The position numbers were made by a program, and so were the translations under genes. A stretch of 64,000 nucleotides of DNA from Clostridium aquiflavi (GTDB taxonomy: Bacteria > Bacillota > Clostridia > Clostridiales > Clostridiaceae), in assembly GCF_031344075.1 (NCBI RefSeq), contig NZ_JAVJAN010000010.1:1-64000 (forward strand). Reading direction: 5' to 3'. The notes under the pieces are model-generated. The model did no database searches. It saw only the letters and a program-made list of their open reading frames with translations, and was not told the DNA's origin. Below are positions 43,283 through 52,995 of this stretch, one piece after another. Position 1 is the first letter of the stretch. Every line of letters starts with the position of its first letter.

Positions 43283-44524
43283 ATGGAAAGAAGAGTTGTT
43301 GTTACAGGAATGGGAGCATTAACTCCAATAGGAAATGATGTAGATACATTTTGGAAAAACAATAAAGATGGTAAATTAGGAATAGATTTTATTAAGTTAA
43401 TAGATAATGAATTAATTAATGTTAAGATTGCCGGAGAACTTAAGGATTTTAATCCAGAAGAAGTTTTAGGTAAAAAAGAATGTAAAAGACTAGATAGATT
43501 TTCTCAAATGGCATTAATAGCAGCAGAGGAAGCTATGAAAAGTTCTAAAATAGATTTAGAAAAAGTAGATAAAAAAAGATTTGGTGTTATGGTAGGTTCG
43601 GGAATAGGTGGATTTGCAACTATAGAAACTGAATGTACTAAATTAGTTACAGGTAAATCAAAGAGAATGTCACCATTCTTTGTTCCAATGGCAATTATCA
43701 ATTTAGCTGCTGGAAACATATCTATTCAATATGGACTTGAAGGTTCTTGTACATCAGTAGTGACAGCATGTGCAACTGGTACAAATAACATTGGAGATGC
43801 ATTTAGATATATAAAACATGGATACGCTGATTTTATGTTAGCAGGTGGTGCAGAAGCTCCAATAACAAGAATTGGTGTTGAAGGATTCCATAGTATGAAA
43901 GCACTTAATTCTTCAAATGATCCTGTTAAAGCTTCAACTCCTTTTGATAAGAATAGAAGTGGCTTTGTAATGGGGGAAGGTGCAGGAATATTATTACTTG
44001 AATCTTTAGATTCAGCGTTAGAAAGAGGAGCAAATATATTAGGTGAAATTGTAGGATATGGTTCAACTTGTGATGCATACCACATTACATCTCCACATCC
44101 AGAAGGTTTTGGAGCAGCAGAAGCTATGAGTCAAGCAATTAATGAAGCTAAAATAGATAAAACTGAAGTTTCATATATAAATGCTCATGGAACTTCAACT
44201 CAATTAAATGATAAATTTGAAACAGCAGCAATTAAAAAAGTTTTTGGAGAAGATGCATATAACATTCCAATATCTTCTACAAAATCAATGACAGGACATT
44301 TATTAGGTGCAGCAGGAGCTATTGAGTCTATAGTGTGTTTAAAAGCACTTGAAGAAGGTTTTATACCTCCTACAATAGGTTATGAAACTAAAGATGAAGA
44401 ATTAGATTTAGATTATGTACCAAATAAGGGACGAAAAAAAGAACTTAAGTATGCTTTAACAAATTCTTTAGGATTTGGTGGACACAATGCAACTTTATTA
44501 TTTAAGAGATGGGAAGAAAAGTAG
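43283..44524 (+). CDS. fabF: 3-oxoacyl-ACP synthase II (FabF)
   Basis: The 413-aa condensing enzyme has catalytic C163 (VVTACATGTNN) and histidines in INAHGTSTQLND and SMTGHLLGAAGAIE. The ATG at 43283 has GGAGGAG 9 nt upstream; the frame-opening ATG at 43265 overlaps that box. It elongates acyl-ACP chains. Confidence 0.95.
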   Translation: MERRVVVTGMGALTPIGNDVDTFWKNNKDGKLGIDFIKLIDNELINVKIAGELKDFNPEEVLGKKECKRLDRFSQMALIAAEEAMKSSKIDLEKVDKKRFGVMVGSGIGGFATIETECTKLVTGKSKRMSPFFVPMAIINLAAGNISIQYGLEGSCTSVVTACATGTNNIGDAFRYIKHGYADFMLAGGAEAPITRIGVEGFHSMKALNSSNDPVKASTPFDKNRSGFVMGEGAGILLLESLDSALERGANILGEIVGYGSTCDAYHITSPHPEGFGAAEAMSQAINEAKIDKTEVSYINAHGTSTQLNDKFETAAIKKVFGEDAYNIPISSTKSMTGHLLGAAGAIESIVCLKALEEGFIPPTIGYETKDEELDLDYVPNKGRKKELKYALTNSLGFGGHNATLLFKRWEEK

Positions 44525-44535
44525 GAGGTAATTTT

Positions 44536-45033
44536 ATGGATTTTCAAAATATTAAAGAACTTATAAATATTATAAATTCTTCGGATTTAGCTTACTTTGA
44601 ATTAAAATCAAATGATAGCTATATAAAAATGGATAAGTCTTTAACTAGAAGCTTAAATAGAAATGTAGAAAAAGAAGAAGAGACTACAAAAAAGGAAAGC
44701 AACCTTCATACAAAAGAGGAACCTATACAAGAAAAGAATAATTTCCCAGAGAATAAATCAAGTAATATGTCAGAAGAAACTGTAGAAGAAGACACAGTAA
44801 TAATTACATCACCAATGGTTGGAACATTTTATTCATCACCATCTCCTGATAGCGAGTCATTTGCTAAAGAAGGAGATTATGTAAAAAAGGGAAAAGTAAT
44901 TTGCATAATTGAAGCAATGAAGTTAATGAATGAAATTGAAAGTAATTATGATGGAAAAATAGTAAAGTGTTTTGCAAAAGATGGAGATATGGTTGAGTTT
45001 GGACAAAAACTCTTTGAAATTAAGGAGGATTAA
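44536..45033 (+). CDS. accB: Biotin carboxyl carrier protein of acetyl-CoA carboxylase
   Basis: The 165-aa protein has an N-terminal MDFQNIKELINIINSSDLAY segment, a Glu/Lys-rich linker, and the C-terminal biotinyl domain with K129 in EAMKLMNEIE. The start at 44536 follows GGAGGT; the upstream ATG at 44509 lies in the end of fabF. It ends at the fabZ start. Confidence 0.95.
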   Translation: MDFQNIKELINIINSSDLAYFELKSNDSYIKMDKSLTRSLNRNVEKEEETTKKESNLHTKEEPIQEKNNFPENKSSNMSEETVEEDTVIITSPMVGTFYSSPSPDSESFAKEGDYVKKGKVICIIEAMKLMNEIESNYDGKIVKCFAKDGDMVEFGQKLFEIKED

Positions 45034-45038
45034 TGTTT

Positions 45039-45467
45039 ATGTTAAAGATAGAAGAAATAAAAGAAATTTTACCTCATAGATACCCATTTTTACTTATAGA
45101 TAGAGTAACTGAAATGGATATAGAAGAAAAATTATTTGTTAAGGGATATAAGAATGTTTCTGCAAATGAACAATTTTTCCAAGGCCATTATCCACAAGAA
45201 CCAATTATGCCAGGGGTTTTACAAATAGAAGCTTTGGCACAAGCAGGAGCTGTGGCTATTTTATCAATGGAAAAGTTTAAAGGAAAAACTCCATTATTTG
45301 CTGGAACTAATAAGGTTAGATTTAAGGCAAAGGTTGTACCAGGAGATAGATTAGATTTATATTGTGAAATAGTAAAACTTAAGGGACCAATAGGAATAGG
45401 TAAAGGAATAGCTTCAGTTGATGGTAAAACAGTTTGTGAAGCTGAAATACTTTTTGCTATAGGATAG
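45039..45467 (+). CDS. fabZ: 3-hydroxyacyl-ACP dehydratase (FabZ)
   Basis: The 142-aa hotdog-fold enzyme has ILPHRYPFLLIDRV and catalytic GHYPQEPIMPGVLQIEALAQ (histidine and glutamate). An in-frame ATG at 45033 is also possible; 45039 has better RBS spacing (AAGGAGG 10 nt before) and matches family N-termini. It dehydrates 3-hydroxyacyl-ACP. Confidence 0.93.
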   Translation: MLKIEEIKEILPHRYPFLLIDRVTEMDIEEKLFVKGYKNVSANEQFFQGHYPQEPIMPGVLQIEALAQAGAVAILSMEKFKGKTPLFAGTNKVRFKAKVVPGDRLDLYCEIVKLKGPIGIGKGIASVDGKTVCEAEILFAIG

Positions 45468-45476
45468 GTGAAGGAT

Positions 45477-46829
45477 ATGTTTAAAAAGGTACTTATTGCA
45501 AATAGAGGAGAAATTGCAGTTAGAATAATTAGAGCTTGTAGAGAAATGGGAATACTTACAGTTGCTGTTTACTCAGAAATTGATAAAGAAGCACTTCATA
45601 CTCAATTGGCTGATGAAGCGATTTGTATAGGTCCAGCAATAGCTAAAGATAGTTATTTAAATATTGTTAATATTTTAAGTGCATGTGTACTTAGTGGGGC
45701 TGATGCAATACATCCTGGATTTGGATTTTTATCTGAAAATGCTAAGTTCGCAAAGATGTGTAAAGAATGTAATATAAAATTCATAGGTCCAGATTATGAA
45801 TCAATTGAACTTATGGGTGACAAAGCAAGAGCTAGAGAAATAATGAAAAAAGCAAATGTTCCTGTTGTACCTGGATATGAAGGGGAAATAGAGAATGAAA
45901 CACATGCTTTAGGTATTGCTAAAAAAATAGGTTATCCTATAATGATAAAGGCAGCTGCTGGTGGTGGTGGAAAAGGAATAAGAATTGCCAGAAGTGATGA
46001 AGAATTCTTAAAGGGATATAAAACTGCTAAATCTGAATCTAAAGCTTGCTTTGGTGATGACAGATTGTATATAGAAAAATTCATTGAAAGACCTAGACAT
46101 ATTGAATTTCAAATTTTGGCTGATGAGTATGGAAATGTTGTTCATTTAGGAGAAAGAGAATGCTCTCTTCAAAGAAAGAATCAAAAGGTTTTAGAAGAGG
46201 CTCCATCTAATATATTAAATGAAGAAATAAGAAATACTATGGGAGAAATAGCTAAGAAAGCAGCGAAGGCTGTTAATTATAAAAATGCAGGAACTATAGA
46301 ATTTTTATTTGATAAAGATAATAACTTTTACTTTATGGAAATGAACACAAGAATACAAGTAGAGCATCCAATTACAGAAATGATTACAGGTGTTGATTTA
46401 GTTAAAGAACAATTAAAGATAGCTTCAGGAGAAAAGTTATTATTAAAGCAAGAAGATATAAAGATATCTGGTCATGCTATTGAATGTAGAATTAATGCAG
46501 AAGATCCAGAGAATGATTTTAGACCATGTCCTGGAGAAGTATCAGAGTTATGCGTTCCAGGTGGGATGGGGGTTAGAGTAGATTCTGCTATATATTGTGG
46601 ATACAATATACCTTATTTTTATGATTCTATGATTGCAAAGCTTATAACTTTTGGAAAAACTAGAGAAGAAGCTATTGTAAAAATGAAAAGAGCTTTAGGT
46701 GAATTTGCAGTAGGTGGAGTAAAAACTAATATTGATTTTCAATTTTCTATACTTGAAATGCAAGAGTTTTTAGATGGAAATTATGATACGTCATTTTTAT
46801 CAGAAAAGATGGTGAAGAATAATGCTTAA
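45477..46829 (+). CDS. accC: Biotin carboxylase subunit of acetyl-CoA carboxylase
   Basis: The 450-aa ATP-grasp enzyme has VLIANRGEIAVRIIRACREM at the start, GGGGKGIRIA in the ATP lid, EFQILADEYGNVVHLGEREC, and MNTRIQVEHPITEMITG. It carboxylates biotin on AccB. The ATG at 45477 is preferred over a GTG at 45468. Its end overlaps accD by 8 bp. Confidence 0.95.
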   Translation: MFKKVLIANRGEIAVRIIRACREMGILTVAVYSEIDKEALHTQLADEAICIGPAIAKDSYLNIVNILSACVLSGADAIHPGFGFLSENAKFAKMCKECNIKFIGPDYESIELMGDKARAREIMKKANVPVVPGYEGEIENETHALGIAKKIGYPIMIKAAAGGGGKGIRIARSDEEFLKGYKTAKSESKACFGDDRLYIEKFIERPRHIEFQILADEYGNVVHLGERECSLQRKNQKVLEEAPSNILNEEIRNTMGEIAKKAAKAVNYKNAGTIEFLFDKDNNFYFMEMNTRIQVEHPITEMITGVDLVKEQLKIASGEKLLLKQEDIKISGHAIECRINAEDPENDFRPCPGEVSELCVPGGMGVRVDSAIYCGYNIPYFYDSMIAKLITFGKTREEAIVKMKRALGEFAVGGVKTNIDFQFSILEMQEFLDGNYDTSFLSEKMVKNNA

Positions 46830-47697
46830 GGATTTATTTAAAAAAAGTAAATATGCAACGGTTAATCCATCAGCATATAAAAGTAAAGTAGTAGAAGAAA
46901 AGCCTAATATTCCATCTGGAATGTGGACTAAATGCAGTAATTGTAATAGTATGATTTACTATGAAGATTTAGAAAATAACAAATATGTATGTAATAAGTG
47001 TAATCAACACTTTAGAATATCACCTAAGGAAAGAATAAAACAATTATTTGATAAAGATACTTTTAAAGAAATGTGGAAATCATTAAAAACAAATAATCCT
47101 ATTGACTTTGAAGATTATAAAGAGAAAATAAATCAATCTCAAAGCAATACTGGAAGTAAAGAAGCAGTAGTTACTGGAGTAGGTAGAATAAATGATTTGG
47201 AAGTAGCTTGTGCAATAATGGATAGTTTCTTTATGATGGGAAGCATGGGGACTGTTGTCGGAGAAAAAATTACTAGAATAGTAGAATATGCTACAGAAAA
47301 TAATCTTCCTATTTTGATTTTTACAGCTTCAGGTGGAGCAAGAATGCAAGAAGGTATTTTTTCGCTTATGCAAATGGCAAAAATAAGTGCTGCTCTTGCA
47401 AGGCATGATGAAAAGGGGCTATTATATATAACAATATTAACTGATCCAACTACTGGAGGAGTAACAGCAAGTTTTGCTATGGAAGGCGATATTATATTAA
47501 GTGAGCCAAATGCTTTAATTGGATTTGCAGGTAGAAGAGTTATAGAAAACACAATAAATGAAACTCTTCCAGAGTCATTTCAAAAATCAGAATTTCTTCT
47601 TGAAAAAGGATTCATAGATAGTATTGTAGAAAGAAAAAATATGAGAGCTTATTTATATAAGATTCTTATTTTACATGGAGTGAATAAGTATGAATAA
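46822..47697 (+). CDS. accD: Acetyl-CoA carboxylase, carboxyltransferase beta
   Basis: The 291-aa protein has the zinc ribbon C38-x2-C41...C57-x2-C60 and crotonase-fold motifs TASGGARMQEGIFSLMQMAK and DPTTGGVTASFA. It overlaps both accC (8 bp) and accA (8 bp), indicating coupled translation of the carboxylase subunits. Confidence 0.95.
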   Translation: MLKDLFKKSKYATVNPSAYKSKVVEEKPNIPSGMWTKCSNCNSMIYYEDLENNKYVCNKCNQHFRISPKERIKQLFDKDTFKEMWKSLKTNNPIDFEDYKEKINQSQSNTGSKEAVVTGVGRINDLEVACAIMDSFFMMGSMGTVVGEKITRIVEYATENNLPILIFTASGGARMQEGIFSLMQMAKISAALARHDEKGLLYITILTDPTTGGVTASFAMEGDIILSEPNALIGFAGRRVIENTINETLPESFQKSEFLLEKGFIDSIVERKNMRAYLYKILILHGVNKYE

Positions 47698-48514
47698 AGA
47701 GTTTATAAAATCAATAGTAGTATCAAGCCCTTGGGAAAAAGTTGAAATAGCTAGGCATAAAGATAGACCTACAGGAAAATATTATATAGATAATATTTTT
47801 AAAGATTTTATAGAGTTTCATGGAGATAGATTATTTGGTGATGACAAAGCTGTAATTGGTGGAATAGCATCATTTGAAGATATTAGCGTTACGGTAATAG
47901 CAATAACAAAGGGAGCTAATACAAATGAAAATATAGAAAGAAATTTTGGAATGCCCAATCCAGAAGGCTATAGAAAAGCATTAAGACTTATGAAACAAGC
48001 AGAAAAATTTAATAGACCTGTTATTTGTTTTATAGATACTCCAGGAGCCTTTTGTGGAGTCGGGGCAGAAGAAAGAGGGCAAGGTAGTGCTATTGCAAAT
48101 AATTTGTTCGAACTTAGTAGATTGAAAACCCCCATAATTTCTATAGTTATTGGAGAAGGGGGAAGTGGAGGAGCATTAGCATTAACAGTGGCAGATAAAA
48201 TACTTATGTTAGAAAATGCAGTTTATTCAATACTTTCACCAGAAGGATTTGCATCTATATTATGGAAAGATAGCAAGAGAGTAAAAGAAGCTGCAAATGT
48301 TATGAAAATAACAGCACAAGATTTAAATGAGTTTGGTATTATAGATAAGGTAATAAAAGAGCCAAGAGGTGGAGCACATAAAAATCCACCAAAACAAGTA
48401 ACGCTCATAAAAAAAGAACTTATGAATGCAATAAATGAAATGAAAAACATTGAAACAAATCAAATGATAAATGAACGTTATGATAAATTTAGAAAAATAG
48501 GAACTTTAGAGTAA
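47690..48514 (+). CDS. accA: Acetyl-CoA carboxylase, carboxyltransferase alpha
   Basis: The 274-aa protein has FIEFHGDRLFGDDKAVIGGI, NFGMPNPEGYRKALRLM, FIDTPGAFCGVGAEERGQG, and VIGEGGSGGALALTVAD. With AccD it transfers carboxyl from biotin to acetyl-CoA. It is the last gene of the operon and is followed by a terminator. Confidence 0.95.
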   Translation: MNKEFIKSIVVSSPWEKVEIARHKDRPTGKYYIDNIFKDFIEFHGDRLFGDDKAVIGGIASFEDISVTVIAITKGANTNENIERNFGMPNPEGYRKALRLMKQAEKFNRPVICFIDTPGAFCGVGAEERGQGSAIANNLFELSRLKTPIISIVIGEGGSGGALALTVADKILMLENAVYSILSPEGFASILWKDSKRVKEAANVMKITAQDLNEFGIIDKVIKEPRGGAHKNPPKQVTLIKKELMNAINEMKNIETNQMINERYDKFRKIGTLE

Positions 48515-48542
48515 TTTATAATATATAGTGATTTTTAATATA

Positions 48543-48577
48543 AGCTCAAAAGATTGCAATCTTTTGAGCTTTTTTGA
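48543..48577 (+). terminator. Rho-independent terminator of the fab-acc operon
   Basis: AGCTCAAAAGATT pairs with AATCTTTTGAGCT, loop GC, followed by TTTTTT. Confidence 0.92.
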
Positions 48578-48695
48578 TTATAGATATTTTAATATATTTT
48601 TTAAGCTAAGAAAGTTAAATATGAGTCATTGACAATATATACTATTTAGAAATAATATAATATTAAAGTTAATTTTTTTTAAGAGGATGATGATT

Positions 48696-49637
48696 ATGGA
48701 TGTTGATCTGAAAAGTAAGGTAGATATATTTAAAGACTATTATAAAGATATAAGCAGAACATTAATATTTGATAATAATAAAGTTAAAATATTAGAAAGT
48801 TTACTTTATATAATAAATAAAAATGAAGTAGATAAAAGTGAATTAAAAAGTATTAGAAAATACATAAGTAAAAGTGAACTAAATAATGTATTTAATGGAA
48901 ACGTTAAAAAAGCAATGTCTGCTTTTTTATGTTCAAATTTTCAATATGAAAAGATAGTTAAAGACACAATTATAATATATGATAATTTAGTAAATAAAGG
49001 TTTTAAAAAGGACAAGTACTTAGAACTTTTATCGTTTATTATTACTTTAAGATTTCATAAAAAAGAATATGATAATATATTAAATAATATGTTAAAGGCA
49101 AAAACTGAAATAAAGAGCAAAGTACAGGGTATAGATGAATTTAAATTAATGAATATATGCTTTATAAATTTATCAATGTTTTCTAGGGAATATAATCAAT
49201 TAGTTAGAAAGTATCTAAAGATATATTTTAAATTACTCAGAAAAAAATTTGATAAAAAAGAAGCTTTTTTTATTACACTTGCAATGATAAATTTAGATGA
49301 AATGGATTATACTAGTTATATAAATAATGTTATAGAAATAAAATCACATTTAAATAATACTAAAATGGAAATAAAAGAAGAGCATTATTTATTATTGGGT
49401 TTATCTTCATTAATAATTGAAAATAATAATGAATTTATTGATAATATTAGTGAAGTATATGATGATTTATGTGAAAAAAGATTTATAAAAAAGGATCAGA
49501 TTGTACTAGTATCTATTACACTAGTATTATATGAATATATTGAAATCATTTCAGAAGATGATGAGGATTTATTTACTGAAAATGAAATAAATATAGTTAA
49601 GAAGTTAATAGAATACTTAACGTTATTGTTAATATAA
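48696..49637 (+). CDS. Hypothetical all-helical protein (DUF4003-like)
   Basis: The ~313-aa protein is Lys/Asn/Ile-rich and predicted helical throughout, with repeated ~45-residue helical hairpins (for example FQYEKIVKDTIIIYDNLVNK and EYNQLVRKYLKIYFKLLRKK). It recalls DUF4003 proteins of Firmicutes, a tentative match. The ATG at 48696 has GAGG 9 nt upstream; earlier ATGs at 48687 and 48690 are too close. No signal peptide. Function unknown. Confidence 0.65.
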   Translation: MDVDLKSKVDIFKDYYKDISRTLIFDNNKVKILESLLYIINKNEVDKSELKSIRKYISKSELNNVFNGNVKKAMSAFLCSNFQYEKIVKDTIIIYDNLVNKGFKKDKYLELLSFIITLRFHKKEYDNILNNMLKAKTEIKSKVQGIDEFKLMNICFINLSMFSREYNQLVRKYLKIYFKLLRKKFDKKEAFFITLAMINLDEMDYTSYINNVIEIKSHLNNTKMEIKEEHYLLLGLSSLIIENNNEFIDNISEVYDDLCEKRFIKKDQIVLVSITLVLYEYIEIISEDDEDLFTENEINIVKKLIEYLTLLLI

Positions 49638-49670
49638 CAATAAAAATTAATATTAAAGGAGAATAATCTT

Positions 49671-50084
49671 ATGGAGAGTAATAGCACAAAGGTTGCTAAA
49701 ATAGCAACTAAAATGGCTATATGTGATAGATTTGAGGAAGAAGATTTAAAAAAGATATATAACAAAGAAGGTATAAAAGTTACAGCAGTAAATATAGGTG
49801 GAAATATTAATTCATCAATATCAAAGATATTAGAAAGTGCACTGGTTGCATCCAAAAGAAATGGCCTTATAAGAGAAGAACATTTACATGAAGGTGCAGT
49901 AATAGGAGCTACTAGAGATGCTATAATTCAAGTTTCTAATAGAGCTAATGCACAAAATGTAGGTGGAAAAATTGGAATAGCTAGAGGCGGGGAACATATT
50001 TCTGTATGCATATTCTTAAGTATTGGTTTACTTCATTTAGATGAAGTTGTTATAGGAATAGGGCATAGAGCTATACCAGTATAA
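49671..50084 (+). CDS. hutP: HutP family RNA-binding regulator
   Basis: The 137-aa protein has the HutP fold signature: VTAVNIGGNINSSISKILES, EEHLHEGAVIGATRDAIIQV, and GIGHRAIPV at the end. In Bacillus HutP is an L-histidine- and metal-dependent antiterminator of the hut operon. No hut genes are seen in this window, so the target is elsewhere or different. AAGGAG precedes the start. Confidence 0.85.
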   Translation: MESNSTKVAKIATKMAICDRFEEEDLKKIYNKEGIKVTAVNIGGNINSSISKILESALVASKRNGLIREEHLHEGAVIGATRDAIIQVSNRANAQNVGGKIGIARGGEHISVCIFLSIGLLHLDEVVIGIGHRAIPV

Positions 50085-50093
50085 AAAGATGAT

Positions 50094-50139
50094 GATAGAT
50101 ATTAAGATAACAAGAATTATTTTAATATCTATCTTTTTT
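50094..50139 (+). terminator. Rho-independent terminator of hutP
   Basis: GATAGATATTAA pairs with TTAATATCTATC, followed by TTTTTT. Confidence 0.85.
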
Positions 50140-50186
50140 ATTATAGAGATTAAAAAAGTGTGTTGTGAAAAATAATTTAAATTTTA

Positions 50187-50354
50187 GGCTTTGTTTTAGC
50201 GGAGTGTTGATATATGCATAAGCAAAGTGAGCGGAGTAATTGAACTTAGGAATGCTAAAATGAGTATAGCCCAATACTCATTGAGAATTCTCAAAATCCA
50301 ATTACAATGCCACTTTACCTATTGTATATATCAACACACATTTAAAACAGAGCC
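50187..50354 (+). mobile_element. Complete MITE-like element with 8-bp target duplication
   Basis: The 168-bp element has imperfect terminal inverted repeats of about 43 bp: left GGCTTTGTTTTAGCGGAGTG then TTGATATAT, and right (complement) GGCTCTGTTTTAAATGTGTG then TTGATATAT. A perfect 8-bp direct repeat AAATTTTA flanks it (50179-50186 and 50355-50362). No ORF is present, so it must be moved by a transposase in trans. The ends and 8-bp duplication suggest an IS6- or IS1595-like source. The remainder of the 50140-50553 gap is A+T-rich without a gene. Confidence 0.85.
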
Positions 50355-50553
50355 AAATTTTAAAACATAAGCACATAGTAGTTAATATCATGTTTATAAT
50401 TTTTTTGTTCTAAAATAAAAGAAAACATTGAAATTTGTATAAACATTACTTTTTTGGTATATTAATCAATGTAGATGATAATAGTTAAGTTAAATTAATA
50501 ATAACTATAAATTTTTATAATAATATAAGTCATAGAAAAGGAAGATGGAAAGT

Positions 50554-51354
50554 ATGAACAAAGAATTAATTAATCAAGTTGCTATTGTTACAGGGGGAAA
50601 CACAGGCATAGGTAGAGCTATTAGCGAAGAACTAGCTGGAAGAGGCGCTAAAGTTATGATTTTAGCTAGAAATGAAGAAAAAAACGAAGAAACAAAGGAC
50701 GCTATTGTAGCAAAAGGTGGATATGCTGAATCATATAAAGTAGATGTATCTAATAAAAAGTCTGTAGATGATGCTATCAAAAGTATTTATGAGAAACATG
50801 GTCAAATAGACATATTAGTTTGTAACGCAGGAAACTCAACACCGTTAAATTACCTTACTAAAATGCCAATGGAAGATATAGAAGCTATTATAAATACACA
50901 TGTTTATGGAGCTATCTATTGTGTAAAAGCGTGTGGAGAAAAAATGAAAGAAAGAAAATATGGAAGAATTGTAATAATGTCATCACTTGGAGCTTATCAT
51001 GGAGTTACAGGAAATGCACATTATTGTTTAGCTAAAGAAGGACTAGTTGCTATGGCACAAAGTTTAGCTAAAGAATTTGGACGCTATGGAATAACAGTTA
51101 ACTCAATTCAACCAGGATCTATTAATACTTCTATGAGCTCTCAATTATTGCAAGTAGCTAAGGATAAGATCGTGAGTGAAACACCAGTTGCTAGAATAGG
51201 AGAGCCAGAAGATATTGCTTATGCTACAGCATTTTATTGTAGTCCAAGAGCAAGTTTTATAACAGGAGATACAATGCGAGTTGATGGTGGATATATTATT
51301 GAAAGTGGAATGGATAGATTAATATTAAGTATGATCGATGCTGAATTAAATTAA
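50554..51354 (+). CDS. SDR family oxidoreductase
   Basis: The 266-aa protein has the NAD(P)-binding TGGNTGIGRAISEELAGRG, NAGN near 90, and catalytic S (VIMSSLGAYHG) with Y-x3-K (HYCLAKEG). The C-terminal part is typical of 3-oxoacyl-ACP reductase-like SDRs. The ATG at 50554 has AAGGAAG at better spacing than 50545. It stands alone, so the substrate is unknown; it is not the operon FabG. Confidence 0.85.
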   Translation: MNKELINQVAIVTGGNTGIGRAISEELAGRGAKVMILARNEEKNEETKDAIVAKGGYAESYKVDVSNKKSVDDAIKSIYEKHGQIDILVCNAGNSTPLNYLTKMPMEDIEAIINTHVYGAIYCVKACGEKMKERKYGRIVIMSSLGAYHGVTGNAHYCLAKEGLVAMAQSLAKEFGRYGITVNSIQPGSINTSMSSQLLQVAKDKIVSETPVARIGEPEDIAYATAFYCSPRASFITGDTMRVDGGYIIESGMDRLILSMIDAELN

Positions 51355-51427
51355 TTAAGTGATAGAAAGTTTATTTGTTTAATAAGTAGAAATATAATTT
51401 GATTTATTAAGTTATAAATTATAAGAA

Positions 51428-51468
51428 ACGGCACTAATTATCAATTTGATAATTAGTGCCGTTTTTTA
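51428..51468 (+). terminator. Rho-independent terminator
   Basis: ACGGCACTAATTATCAA pairs perfectly with TTGATAATTAGTGCCGT, followed by TTTTT. Confidence 0.92.
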
Positions 51469-51557
51469 TACATATCCAATTAATAATCTTGTAGAATAGA
51501 GATTTATCAAAATGATAATATATTATCATTTTAATAAACAATTATTTTTATTCTTTT

Positions 51558-51652
51558 GACGGGCAATTATTCTTGCACTACGTTTAGAAAGGGTATATGG
51601 CTAAAAAAATCGCTGGGCTAAAGTCGCCTAGGAGATTTTGCTCTAAATAAAC
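51558..51652 (+). promoter_or_regulatory. Candidate Moco-type riboswitch or structured leader
   Basis: In the 605-bp gap before the molybdenum cofactor operon lies a G+C-richer stretch including GAAAGGGTATATGGCT, CGCTGGGCTAAAGTCGCC and TAGGAG. These recall conserved segments of the Moco RNA motif, which controls molybdopterin genes. I cannot fold or score it, and it is ~300 nt from the first gene start, so it is only a candidate. The 51653-51959 stretch holds A+T-rich, possible promoter sequence. Confidence 0.4.
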
Positions 51653-51959
51653 AATGAATATAATGTATTTAAAAATGATAAGATTTTCAAGAATTCAAGT
51701 AGATTAAAGATAAATAAATTAAGTTTTTATATAAAAAAGTGGTATAAAATTTGCTTATAAAATTATTAGATAAAGTTAAGTGATTTTATATATAGAAATA
51801 AAATAATGTAGATATAAATGAATTTGTATTTACAGGTAAAAATAGTATATAATGTATAATATAAATAGGAAATATGACTATAGCTGTATATTAGATGCTT
51901 ATGCGAAAGATAAATATGAAAATTTGATAAAATACTACAATAAAAGGAGCGAAAGCCTG

Positions 51960-52982
51960 ATGAAACTTATTGATACAAAAAACTCAGTAGGACATGTTCT
52001 TTGTCATGATATTACTCAAATCATAAAAGATGTAAAAAAAGGAACTGCGTTTAGAAAAGGTCATATAGTTACAAAAGAAGATATACCAGTATTATTATCT
52101 TTAGGAAAAGATCACTTATATGTATGGGAAAAGAAAGAAGGTTTTTTTCACGAGAATGAAGCTGCAGAAGTATTACTTGAAATATGTAAAAATGATAATA
52201 TGACTAACAGTAAAGTTAAAGAAGGAAAAATAGAATTGATTGCTAGCTGTGAAGGGTTATTAAAAATAGATATTGACAAGCTAAAAAAAATAAATATGCT
52301 TGATGAAATTATAATTGCAACTAGACATAATAACACTATAGTAAAAGAAGGCGATAAATTAGCAGGAATGAGAGTAATTCCTTTAATTATTGATGGAAAG
52401 AAATTAGAAAGTGCAAAGAAACTAGGAGAGAGCATACCTATTATAGAACTTAAGAAATTTGTAAAGAAAAAGGTGGGAATCGTAACCACTGGAAATGAAG
52501 TTTATTATGGAAGAATTAAAGATACATTTTCTCCTGTAATAAAAGAAAAATTATCAAAGTTTGATGTTAAAATAATAGGACAAACTATTGTAAACGATGA
52601 TACAGATAATATAACTAATGCAATTAGAGAGTATATTGATAAGGGTGCAGATATGGTTATTTGTACTGGTGGAATGAGTGTAGACCCAGATGATTTAACA
52701 CCAAGTGCAATTAAATCAACAGGAGCTAAAATAATATCTTATGGTGCACCAGTTTTACCAGGAGCAATGTTTTTAATGTCTTATTATAATGACAATATTC
52801 CTATTTTGGGATTACCAGGTTGTGTTATGTATGCAAAACAAACTATTTTTGATTTAGTTTTACCGAGGATTATGGCTGATGAAAAAATATCTAAGGATGA
52901 TTTAGCATCATTGGGTCACGGTGGACTATGTCTTTCGTGTGAAAAGTGCACATACCCTAATTGTGGATTTGGAAAGATATAG
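51960..52982 (+). CDS. MoeA-like molybdopterin-binding protein
   Basis: The ~340-aa protein carries the MoCF-binding core GIVTTGNEVYYGRIKDTFSP, VICTGGMSVDPDDLTPSAIK, PVLPGAMFL and PILGLPGCVMY. The N-terminal half is less typical of MoeA. It ends with a cysteine-rich tail (CLSCEKCTYPNCGFGKI), perhaps a metal site. The ATG at 51960 has AAGGAG upstream; the earlier frame start at 51852 has none. It is the first gene of the cofactor operon. Confidence 0.85.
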   Translation: MKLIDTKNSVGHVLCHDITQIIKDVKKGTAFRKGHIVTKEDIPVLLSLGKDHLYVWEKKEGFFHENEAAEVLLEICKNDNMTNSKVKEGKIELIASCEGLLKIDIDKLKKINMLDEIIIATRHNNTIVKEGDKLAGMRVIPLIIDGKKLESAKKLGESIPIIELKKFVKKKVGIVTTGNEVYYGRIKDTFSPVIKEKLSKFDVKIIGQTIVNDDTDNITNAIREYIDKGADMVICTGGMSVDPDDLTPSAIKSTGAKIISYGAPVLPGAMFLMSYYNDNIPILGLPGCVMYAKQTIFDLVLPRIMADEKISKDDLASLGHGGLCLSCEKCTYPNCGFGKI

Positions 52983-52995
52983 GGGGATATTGGTT

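Noticed and set aside
47139..47552. Minus-strand frame of 137 aa in accD
   Set aside because: Antisense of a conserved enzyme gene, with no start signal or family match.
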